Assembly: GCA_020721205.1 (NCBI GenBank)
Contig: DYNF01000014.1
Location: 1 to 60,096, forward strand
Direction: 5' to 3'
DNA length: 60,096 nucleotides
Origin: Prochloron sp. SulCav_FS08_3_32_3330
Lineage (GTDB): Bacteria > Cyanobacteriota > Cyanobacteriia > Cyanobacteriales > DYNF01
Shown: positions 34,909 to 41,829 of the stretch, piece after piece
How positions within the stretch are numbered: the first letter of the stretch is position 1
Layout: each line of letters begins with the position of its first letter
The notes under the pieces: model-generated
Seen by the model: the letters and a program-made list of their open reading frames with translations, nothing else
Database searches by the model: none
Told to the model about the DNA's origin: nothing
Translations under genes and position numbers: made by a program

Positions 34909-37389
34909 ATGGTATCATCAGTGAACAGAGAAACAGAACTAATTCTGTGGTTTGAAGAAGTAAGAAGTATTGATGTGGGCTTAGTCGGTGGGAAAAACTC
35001 CTCTTTAGGGGAAATGATCCAACAGTTAGCATCTAAAGGTGTAAATGTTCCCGGAGGTTTCGCTACAACGGCTTATGCTTATCGTCATTTTATCAAAGGT
35101 GCAGGTTTAGAACCTAAACTGCGCAAAATCTTTTCTGATCTTGATACCGATGATATGGATAATCTTCAGGCAAGAGGCAAACAAGCTCGTTCTTTAATTC
35201 TTAATACTCCTTTCCCTCAAGACTTAAATGACGCTATTACCGTAGCTTACAAAAAAATGTGTGAGCGTTATAGTAAAGGTTCTGATTTTTGCGCCCGTTT
35301 TGAAGGTGCAGACAAAGAAGAATGTGAACGTCATTTAGATGAAGTAGATGTGGCAGTGCGCTCCTCCGCTACAGCAGAAGATTTACCTGAAGCTAGTTTC
35401 GCCGGACAACAAGAAACCTATTTAAACGTCCATGGGATTAAAGGTGTTTTAGAATCTTGTCATAAATGTTTTGCTTCCTTATTTACCGATCGCGCGATCG
35501 CCTATCGTGTCCATAACGGTTTTGATCATTTAGACGTAGCCTTATCCGTTGGTGTACAAAAAATGGTACGCTCTGATTTAGCTACCTCTGGCGTTATGTT
35601 CTCCATTGACACAGAAACCGGATTTAAAAATGCGGCATTCATTACAGGTGCTTACGGTTTAGGAGAAAATGTAGTCCAAGGTGCGGTTAATCCTGATGAA
35701 TTTGTGGTATTTAAACCTACCTTAAGACTAGGTAAAAAACCCATTTTAGAAAGAAATTTAGGTAGTAAACACATTAAAATGGTTTACGCAGGTGGCGGTA
35801 AACTCACCAAAAATATTGATGTACCTGAAGAATTACAAAATGTTTACTGTATTTCCGATGAAGATGTGCTACAACTAGCTCGTTGGGCAGTGATCATTGA
35901 AGATCACTATTCAGAGGTACGGGGACAATTAACTCCGATGGATATTGAGTGGGCAAAAGACGGACAAACCGGAGAATTATTCATCGTTCAAGCTCGTCCT
36001 GAAACCGTCCAATCTCAAAAAGCGGGTAATATTATCCGTGCTTTTACCTTAAAACAAAAGGGTAAAAAACTTTCCGTCGGTCGTGCCGTAGGAGAAATGA
36101 TTGGACAAGGTACAGCGCGTGTGATCACCGACGTTACCAAAATTAACCTCTTTAAAGAAGGTGAAGTCTTAGTTACTAAACGCACCGATCCCGACTGGGA
36201 GCCGATCATGAAAAAAGCCAGTGCGATCGTTACGGATCAAGGTGGACGCACTTGTCACGCCGCTATTATCGCGCGTGAAATGGGCATTCCTGCGGTTGTA
36301 GGTACAGGTAACGCTACCACAGCGATCGCCACAGGTCAAGATGTAACCGTATCCTGTTCTGAGGGTGAAGACGGTAATATTTACGAAGGATTATTACCCT
36401 TTGAAGTTCTGGAAACTTCCTTAGATAATATTCCCGAAACCAAAACCAAAATTTTAATGAACGTAGGTAATCCTGAACAAGCGTTCTCCTTATCTAACTT
36501 ACCTTGTGATGGTGTAGGTTTAGCACGTTTAGAGTTCATTATTGCCAACCATATTAAAGCGCATCCTAAAGCTCTCATTCACTTTGACGAATTAACAGAT
36601 GAGTTAGTCAAACAAGAAATTCAAGAATTAACTCACCTTTACACAGATAAATCTCAATTTTTCGTAGATAAAGTAGCCAGTGGTATTGGGATGATTGCCG
36701 CCGCATTTTATCCTAATCCTGTCGTAGTACGGATGTCCGACTTTAAAACCAATGAATATGCCAACCTGTTAGGTGGTAAACAGTTTGAGCCGGAAGAAGA
36801 AAACCCCATGATTGGATGGCGTGGTGCTTCCCGTTATTATGATCCTAACTACATTGAAGCCTTTGCTTTAGAATGTGAGGCTTTCAAAATTGTGCGTAAT
36901 GACATGGGCTTAACCAATGTTATTCCCATGATACCCTTCTGTCGTACCCCCGAAGAAGGTAAAAAAGTTATTGCCGAGTTAGCAAAACATGATTTAAGAC
37001 AAGGTGAAAACGGCTTACAAATATATGTAATGTGTGAATTACCTTCTAACGTAATTTTAGCGGATCAATTCTCCGAAGTATTTGACGGATTCTCCATTGG
37101 TTCAAATGACCTAACCCAATTAACCCTCGGATTAGATCGGGACTCTGCCTTAGTAGCTCACATTTTTGATGAGCGTAATGAGGGAGTAAAACGGATGGTT
37201 AAAATGGCGATCGAAGGAGCAAAAGCGAACGGACGTAAAATTGGTATTTGCGGACAAGCGCCTTCCGACTATCCAGAATTTGCGCAATTCTTAGTAGAAT
37301 TGGGTATTGATTCTATCAGTTTAAACCCTGATACATTACTCAAAACTAAATTAGCGATCGCTGAGATGGAACAGAAATTAGGACGTTAA
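34909..37389 (+). CDS. ppsA: phosphoenolpyruvate synthase
   Basis: Converts pyruvate, ATP and water to phosphoenolpyruvate, AMP and phosphate. The 826-residue protein has the N-terminal ATP-grasp domain (about 10-370, with GGKNSSLGEM, AVRSSATAEDLPEASFAGQQ and GLGENVVQGAVNPDE). The central domain carries the phosphohistidine His450 in GGRTCHAAIIARE. The C-terminal TIM barrel (about 490-826) has MCELPSNVI, SIGSNDLTQLTLGLDRDS and the catalytic Cys781 in IGICGQAPSDYPEF. Codon use is less AT-biased, as for an expressed core gene. Its last 22 codons plus stop and terminator recur at 39404 and 40643, marking the 3-prime end as a hotspot for insertion. Confidence 0.95.
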   Translation: MVSSVNRETELILWFEEVRSIDVGLVGGKNSSLGEMIQQLASKGVNVPGGFATTAYAYRHFIKGAGLEPKLRKIFSDLDTDDMDNLQARGKQARSLILNTPFPQDLNDAITVAYKKMCERYSKGSDFCARFEGADKEECERHLDEVDVAVRSSATAEDLPEASFAGQQETYLNVHGIKGVLESCHKCFASLFTDRAIAYRVHNGFDHLDVALSVGVQKMVRSDLATSGVMFSIDTETGFKNAAFITGAYGLGENVVQGAVNPDEFVVFKPTLRLGKKPILERNLGSKHIKMVYAGGGKLTKNIDVPEELQNVYCISDEDVLQLARWAVIIEDHYSEVRGQLTPMDIEWAKDGQTGELFIVQARPETVQSQKAGNIIRAFTLKQKGKKLSVGRAVGEMIGQGTARVITDVTKINLFKEGEVLVTKRTDPDWEPIMKKASAIVTDQGGRTCHAAIIAREMGIPAVVGTGNATTAIATGQDVTVSCSEGEDGNIYEGLLPFEVLETSLDNIPETKTKILMNVGNPEQAFSLSNLPCDGVGLARLEFIIANHIKAHPKALIHFDELTDELVKQEIQELTHLYTDKSQFFVDKVASGIGMIAAAFYPNPVVVRMSDFKTNEYANLLGGKQFEPEEENPMIGWRGASRYYDPNYIEAFALECEAFKIVRNDMGLTNVIPMIPFCRTPEEGKKVIAELAKHDLRQGENGLQIYVMCELPSNVILADQFSEVFDGFSIGSNDLTQLTLGLDRDSALVAHIFDERNEGVKRMVKMAIEGAKANGRKIGICGQAPSDYPEFAQFLVELGIDSISLNPDTLLKTKLAIAEMEQKLGR

Positions 37390-37444
37390 TTTTAGATATT
37401 AATTAATATTTAAGGGTGGGCTTTAAAGGCTCACCTTTTTTTGT
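37320..37444. repeat. ppsA 3-prime-end direct repeat, copy 1 (native)
   Basis: Starts TTTAAACCCTGATACATTAC in codon 804 of ppsA and runs through the stop and the terminator hairpin GGTGGGCTTTAAAGGCTCACC with its T-run. Copies 2 and 3 start at the same base. It is the probable attachment-type site of the downstream island. Confidence 0.85.
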
Positions 37445-37484
37445 TTATCTTTGATTGCCAAAATTCTAGTTTTCAAAACCACAA

Positions 37485-38525
37485 TTAACGATAGCTTGGT
37501 GGTAAAAATCTTTGTGGATTTTGATTAAAAATATGGGGTTTAGGTTTACTTTGTAATTTACCTTTTTGGTCTTTTAACCACATAATAACTTTTATATTAT
37601 CAGGATAATACTTTTTAACAAATTGAATAAAATCATCTATAGTGCAGGGGTTATTATAACTACCCATATAATTACAATGAAAGTTATTATGGACGGTTTC
37701 AGTAATAGTAATTAAATTATCTATACTATCAGCTAAATGAGGATAATTATTTTGTGAATATAAATGATGTGCCACAAATTTTATTTTATTATCATTAAAT
37801 CTTTTTGTTATTTCATCTTTTTCATTTTTAACATTTGTAACTTGACAAGTTTTTTTGTCTCTCGTTTTCGCTTTGTTCTTGGCACTGTTAATATTTTTTT
37901 GACGTTTTTTAATCTTTTCAATAATGTCATTAATTGTTGTTTTAAAAATATTACCTGATGTTTTTACCCAATATAATTTATCTTTTTCCTTTTTAAGACG
38001 TTTTTTCAGGCAAAAAACAATTTTACTGATTCCTGTTTCCGAAAAGTAAAACTCTTGATTTCCATCATGATCAATTTCTATATAATAATCTTTTTCTTCA
38101 CTCAAAGGATCATCTTGAGTGTGTTTTGCTTCTAGCACGACCATATTCAAGATATCTTTTTCTGTTTGGAGAATATTTATTAAATCCAAAGTAGAAATAA
38201 AATGTTGATTGTTATGTAAGATTAAAGACGAAACATTATCAATTATATGATCGCGGATGATAGAAATCGAAATTTCCTGTTCTCTTTTTGAAAACCAATG
38301 TTTTACTAAAACTACTAAATTTTTATCTAAATAAGAAGCAATTTTTTCTGCTCCTATTTGTGTGTATTCTCTTTTCCCATCATTATTAATAATAATATAA
38401 TCTTGATTATTGAAGATATTGTTAGAATCTAATATTGTTTCTGTATCTACTAATTTTTGTTCATCTATCTGCAACAAAGATATCAGTTCTTGATCAGTAA
38501 TATAAATAGTTGTTTGATTTTTCAT
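37485..38525 (-). CDS. HNH-type nuclease with duplicated N-terminal domain
   Basis: A 346-residue protein. The C-terminal region (about 222-300) reads as an HNH nuclease: DKKTCQVT (Cys227), the catalytic HHLYS pair (His253-His254), DNLITI (Asn270), and VHNNFH (His279, His283). Only one of the usual zinc Cys pairs is plain. The N-terminal part holds two related blocks of about 65 residues (about 10-75 and 110-178). Each has a short helix with D/Q-E/D-L-I-x-L/I-L-Q, then Y-I/Y-I-x-D-G-x-x-E-Y/F, and ends in a helix, as in small winged-helix DNA-binding units. It lies 3 bp after a J-domain gene, likely in one operon. Family unknown; a defence nuclease is an inference. Confidence 0.7.
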   Translation of the reverse strand: MKNQTTIYITDQELISLLQIDEQKLVDTETILDSNNIFNNQDYIIINNDGKREYTQIGAEKIASYLDKNLVVLVKHWFSKREQEISISIIRDHIIDNVSSLILHNNQHFISTLDLINILQTEKDILNMVVLEAKHTQDDPLSEEKDYYIEIDHDGNQEFYFSETGISKIVFCLKKRLKKEKDKLYWVKTSGNIFKTTINDIIEKIKKRQKNINSAKNKAKTRDKKTCQVTNVKNEKDEITKRFNDNKIKFVAHHLYSQNNYPHLADSIDNLITITETVHNNFHCNYMGSYNNPCTIDDFIQFVKKYYPDNIKVIMWLKDQKGKLQSKPKPHIFNQNPQRFLPPSYR

Positions 38526-38528
38526 ATC

Positions 38529-39137
38529 TTAAAAATTAAAAGTTTGCGTTAAGGATTTGTAAAAACTGGTAAGACGTTCAAAAATTTGTTTATCTCCAGT
38601 TTCGGGAATATCAGGATGATAAATTTTACTTAATTTTCTATAGGCAGATTTAATATCCTCAGTAGTAGCTTTATTAGGATCTAAATCAAAAATTTGCCAA
38701 GGACGATTATACTTGAAAATGTTAATTCCGTTAATACAACCATAGCTTGTTTCATTTTCTTCTCCGGGCAGTATTCCAATAAATTTCCTGTATAGTTTTT
38801 CCCAAGTTTCTTTTTTAGATAAGTTGAGATTTTCCATACCACTAACACTAAGCTGGAATAACCCAGATTTTTTTAAACTATCAGTATCTTCAACTTCAAA
38901 ATGTTCATAAATTTTCTTTTTAATCTGGTTTATAGATAATTCTTTAGTTTTTTTAGGAGAAATAACTTTTTTTTGTTTTTGCGTTTTATTTCTCTCAACT
39001 ATAAAAGAAGCTAAATCTATTAAAACTCCTTCTTCATATTTATAGTTAGAGACGATCATTCTAATTTTAGACAAAATATCAGGAGATAAATTGTCTAAAG
39101 ATTGCCTAGAATAATGGACTGTTTGAGTTGTTACCAT
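38529..39137 (-). CDS. J-domain protein, partner of the HNH gene
   Basis: A 202-residue protein with a J domain at its C-terminus instead of the usual N-terminus: WQIFDLDPNKATTEDIKSAY, with the HPD motif at 174-176 (KIYHPDIPE). The first 145 residues are helical, with Lys-rich stretches, and show no recognised domain. It directly precedes the HNH gene with a 3-bp gap, so the two should be co-translated. The J domain implies recruitment of DnaK to a client, perhaps the nuclease. Both genes are AT-rich and sit in the island between two ppsA-tail repeats, which suggests horizontal acquisition. Confidence 0.75.
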   Translation of the reverse strand: MVTTQTVHYSRQSLDNLSPDILSKIRMIVSNYKYEEGVLIDLASFIVERNKTQKQKKVISPKKTKELSINQIKKKIYEHFEVEDTDSLKKSGLFQLSVSGMENLNLSKKETWEKLYRKFIGILPGEENETSYGCINGINIFKYNRPWQIFDLDPNKATTEDIKSAYRKLSKIYHPDIPETGDKQIFERLTSFYKSLTQTFNF

Positions 39138-39221
39138 AATTTTATTCTACAATTCGCTTATATAGCCATTATAGCTTTATCCAAATCTTTGTCAATACTT
39201 ATTTTTACAAAAAAATATCAA

Positions 39222-39395
39222 TCAATTGAATATTTACCAAAAGAACAAATTAGTACCGTAGTATAAATTGATAAATTTGAAAGTAAATTATATTATTTAA
39301 TTGAATTTTCTGATAATAATGGTTGTGAATATGCGATGGCAAGATTAACCGAAAATGAATTATTAGTATTACATGAGGAACTTGTCTTAGCTTAA
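39222..39395 (+). pseudogene. DUF4926 remnant
   Basis: Reads SIEYLPKEQISTVV, an internal stop, then IDKFESKLYYLIEFSDNNGC and on to LHEELVLA-stop. It matches the last 57 residues of the DUF4926 protein at 19644-19898 almost position by position. The N-terminal third is missing and codon 15 of the remnant is TAA, so the gene is dead. It lies just upstream of the second ppsA-tail repeat and on the opposite strand to the HNH operon. Confidence 0.88.
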
Positions 39396-39403
39396 TTTTT
39401 TAT

Positions 39404-39525
39404 TTTAAACCCTGATACATTACTCAAAACTAAACTAGCGATCGCACAGATGTCACAAAAATTAGGACGTTAATTTTAGCTAGAAATTAATAGTAAAGGT
39501 GGGCTTAATGCTAACCTTTTTTGTG
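39404..39525. repeat. ppsA 3-prime-end direct repeat, copy 2
   Basis: Begins TTTAAACCCTGATACATTAC and still encodes LNPDTLLKTKLAIAQMSQKL-GR-stop, followed by a GTGGGCTT...CCTTTTTT terminator. Differences from ppsA include two silent changes and EMEQ to QMSQ, which copy 3 partly shares, so copies 2 and 3 are closer to each other than to the native end. Confidence 0.85.
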
Positions 39526-39570
39526 TTATAATTTAGTGATACAATATAAAGTTAACTAATTATTACAATT

Positions 39571-40203
39571 ATGAATATAACTTTAGATACTCCCTTAACT
39601 GGAGAAGAATTAGTTGCCAAAGTTAAGACACTAGCTCATCAATGTGGATACTATACCACAACAAAAAACGGTATTGAAAAAGTTAATATCATGACATTTC
39701 TTAATGCCTTAATTGATGCGGAAGGTATTGACTTAAATCATATTTCTAATCATAAAAAAAAGAGAGGACGTTCTGCTAGTTATAAAGTTACTGTGCAATC
39801 TAATGGTAATCTTGTGATTGGTTCAATTTATACCCAAAAAATGGGATTAAAACCCGGAGATGAATTTGAAATTACCCTTAGTCGTAAACATATTCATTTA
39901 AAACAAGTAGAAAATGATATTAAAAAATTCTATTCTCTTGCTCAACAGTGGCAAAATGATGTAGAAGGTTTATCTTTAATGTCAGAAATGACAAAACATC
40001 AGGCTTATCAAGAAATAATTAATATGGGGGAAAAAGTGATCCCATTTTTATTAAAAGATTTAGAAATAAATCCTCTTTATTGGTTAACTGCATTACATAG
40101 TATTACAGGAGAAAATCCAATTAAACCTGAACAAAGAGGAAGCATTAAACAAATGGTTCAAGCTTGGTTAGACTGGGGAAAAACTAAACAATATATTGCT
40201 TAA
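39571..40203 (+). CDS. cyAbrB-domain fusion protein
   Basis: A 210-residue protein. Residues 1-112 are a cyanobacterial AbrB-type DNA-binding domain: LTGEELVAKVKTLAHQCGYY, then RGRSASYKVTVQSNGNLVIG, and GLKPGDEFEITLSRKHIHLK. The usual cyAbrB is a stand-alone regulator of nitrogen and carbon genes. Here it is fused to a helical domain (about 118-210) of the type MTKHQAYQEIINMGEKVIPF...YWLTALHSITGENPI...WLDWGK, which I know only as an uncharacterised cyanobacterial domain. A DUF7689-like gene follows 4 bp downstream. Together they look like a small accessory module in which a DNA-binding regulator domain has been attached to one component. Its own promoter region is AT-rich. Confidence 0.75.
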   Translation: MNITLDTPLTGEELVAKVKTLAHQCGYYTTTKNGIEKVNIMTFLNALIDAEGIDLNHISNHKKKRGRSASYKVTVQSNGNLVIGSIYTQKMGLKPGDEFEITLSRKHIHLKQVENDIKKFYSLAQQWQNDVEGLSLMSEMTKHQAYQEIINMGEKVIPFLLKDLEINPLYWLTALHSITGENPIKPEQRGSIKQMVQAWLDWGKTKQYIA

Positions 40204-40207
40204 ATTT

Positions 40208-40654
40208 ATGACTAAAGAATATCATTATCATTTAGAGTTAAGATGGCGTAATTTATCTAAAACAACTTATCAAATAACAAGCCCTAAAACACAAGAATAC
40301 AATTGTTTTGCTTGGGCGGCAGGAGAAAATGATAGACATTGGGAACATGATCCTCCTGATTATTATTATTGGCCCGAAAATGTCCCTAATGAAGCAACAT
40401 TAGATGCTTATATTCAAGCTTATCAAACTATTGGTTATCAACCTTGTGATAGTGAAAAATTGGAATCTAACTATGAAAAAATTGCTATTTATGTAGATAA
40501 TGATAAGATTCCTACTCATGCGGCGAGACAACTTCCTAACGGAAAATGGACAAGTAAATTGGGATGGTTAGAAGATATTGAGCATGAACTTGAAGGTTTA
40601 GAAGGTGATAAATATGGAACTGTAACACAAATTTTAAAACGATTTAAACCCTGA
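40208..40654 (+). CDS. DUF7689-like protein
   Basis: A 148-residue protein with conserved features: YNCFAWAAGENDRHWEHDPP, YYYWPENVPNEATLDAYI, and THAARQLPNGKWTSKLGWLE with EDIEHELEGLEG. The Cys-Phe-Ala-Trp and His residues resemble the active-site spacing of papain-like (NlpC/CHAP-type) folds, with Cys near 32 and His near 102. That is my inference. I recall this pattern as DUF7689. The start is ATG at 40208 and not the upstream TTG at 40196. The final codons (RFKP-stop) are read from the third ppsA-tail repeat, which begins at 40643, so the original C-terminus may have been altered by that junction. Confidence 0.7.
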   Translation: MTKEYHYHLELRWRNLSKTTYQITSPKTQEYNCFAWAAGENDRHWEHDPPDYYYWPENVPNEATLDAYIQAYQTIGYQPCDSEKLESNYEKIAIYVDNDKIPTHAARQLPNGKWTSKLGWLEDIEHELEGLEGDKYGTVTQILKRFKP

Positions 40655-40802
40655 TACATTACTCAAAACTAAACTTGCGATCACCTTCGGTGGCACTGCG
40701 TAATCGCACAGAGGTCACAAAAATTAGGACGTTAATTTTGGCTATTAATTAATAGTAATTAATTAATTTTAAAGGTGGGCTTTATGCTCACCTTTTTTTG
40801 TG
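40643..40802. repeat. ppsA 3-prime-end direct repeat, copy 3
   Basis: Begins TTTAAACCCTGATACATTAC and keeps the end AAATTAGGACGTTAATTTT and the terminator GGTGGGCTTTATGCTCACCT. A 23-bp insert at 40683-40705 splits the HIP1 octamer and breaks the frame. Confidence 0.85.
40683..40705. other. 23-bp insertion within a HIP1 octamer
   Basis: Copies 1 and 2 read GCGATCGC here. Copy 3 reads GCGATC, then 23 bp containing the hairpin CACCTTCGGTG, then GC. The insert ends in AATC, so the octamer is part-duplicated at its edge. Confidence 0.7.
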
Positions 40803-40843
40803 TTAGAATAAAATATATTATATTTTTAATAGTCTTATCAAAA

Positions 40844-41209
40844 ATGATATTTTTAGATCAAAATGCAATTATTCCTGAATCAAAATTAACTAAATATTTA
40901 TTAATTAAACTACCTAAAGATGATAAATCTGAATTTCTAGCTAAAGCAGGTTATACTTTAGATAATTGGCAACAATTAGCACAAGATTTAAAACAACAAA
41001 TTTTAATTTTACCTGCGATCGCTACGGAAAAAACTGAATTTGGTCAAAAATATGAAATTTCAGGAGATTTAAAAGGTGTAAATAGTGTTATCTTAAAAGT
41101 AACAACTGTTTGGATGAAAACCTTGAAGGAAACTCGTTTTATTACATTAGTTCCCCAATCAAAAAAAACAATCAATAAAACAAGGAGTAATTATGTTAAC
41201 TCAAATTAA
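40844..41209 (+). CDS. DUF6883-type small protein
   Basis: A 121-residue protein paralogous to the one at 7512: it shares NAIIPESKLTKYLLIKLPKD, DDKSEFLAKAGYTLDNWQQL, and VTTVWMKTLKETRFITLVPQ with it. I start at the ATG at 40844; a start at 40775 would read through the terminator of the repeat before it. The C-terminus extends some 12 residues and overlaps the following DUF4926 gene by 17 bp. The coupling of the two reading frames supports a functional pair. It is the first gene after the third ppsA-tail repeat. Confidence 0.75.
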   Translation: MIFLDQNAIIPESKLTKYLLIKLPKDDKSEFLAKAGYTLDNWQQLAQDLKQQILILPAIATEKTEFGQKYEISGDLKGVNSVILKVTTVWMKTLKETRFITLVPQSKKTINKTRSNYVNSN

Positions 41210-41435
41210 ATTTCAACAAAAAATTGAACTTTATACCCAAGTAGAATTAACAGAAGATTTACCTAAATATGGTTTAAAAAAAGGTGATATTGCTATGGTA
41301 ATTGAACATTATCCGATGCCAGAAAATCAAGAAGATGGTTATAGTTTAGAAGGTTTTGATCGGGAAATTGAGGGGATTACAGTGGAAGTTAGAGTATCAC
41401 AAATTAAACCTATTTCTATGGTTATTAATTGTTAA
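41193..41435 (+). CDS. DUF4926 protein
   Basis: An 80-residue protein with the DUF4926 pattern: IELYTQVELTEDLPKYGLKK, GDIAMVIEHYP, then GITVEVRVSQIKPI. AAGGAG at 41182-41187 is a good ribosome site within the end of the upstream gene. It overlaps that DUF6883 gene by 17 bp. Compared with the other copies it is closest in layout to 7843-8091. The stop is directly followed by the remains of a third gene read in another frame. Confidence 0.8.
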   Translation: MLTQIKFQQKIELYTQVELTEDLPKYGLKKGDIAMVIEHYPMPENQEDGYSLEGFDREIEGITVEVRVSQIKPISMVINC

Positions 41436-41595
41436 TTTAGAATTAGATGACAATTTAAACATTGTTAGAGGTCAAGTTATTGCTAATTCAAATAATAGTG
41501 ATGAGCTTTATGAAAAACTTGCTTTAATAGACTATAAATCAGCTAGTATACAATATATAGGAGATTTATCTCAATCAAATTTTATGCCAATCTAA
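41434..41595 (+). pseudogene. 5-prime-truncated small protein fragment
   Basis: About 53 residues starting LELDDNLNIVRGQVIANSNN and ending LSQSNFMPI. No ATG, GTG or TTG precedes the conserved part without reading through the upstream DUF4926 gene in a wrong frame. The remnant resembles the small cyanobacterial proteins encoded just before retropepsin-like proteins, and such a remnant indeed follows. Confidence 0.55.
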
Positions 41596-41616
41596 CATGA
41601 GAATAACAAAGAAACC

Positions 41617-41765
41617 ATTGTGTTGGAAAATCTCTCAATAACTTTGATATTTTAGCAGGTAATTTTCGTAATAATTTAGGTTGTAATGGAATTTTAGGTA
41701 TGAATTTTTTAAAAGAAAATAAAGCCCTTATTTCCGTTGATAAATCACAAATTTATTTATTATGA
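41617..41765 (+). pseudogene. retropepsin-like aspartic protease, C-terminal remnant
   Basis: After a short piece in one frame (VLENLSITL), a shift leads to FDILAGNFRNNLGCNGILGM-NFLKEN and KALISVDKSQIYLL-stop. The GILGMNFL segment is typical of the C-terminal half of clan AA proteases. The catalytic Asp-Thr/Ser-Gly region is gone, so this is a decayed gene. Confidence 0.65.
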
Positions 41766-41829
41766 ATATTGTACATAAACACAGTTCAGAAATTACACCT
41801 AGAAGTGAAATAAGAGCTAAGGATGAATT

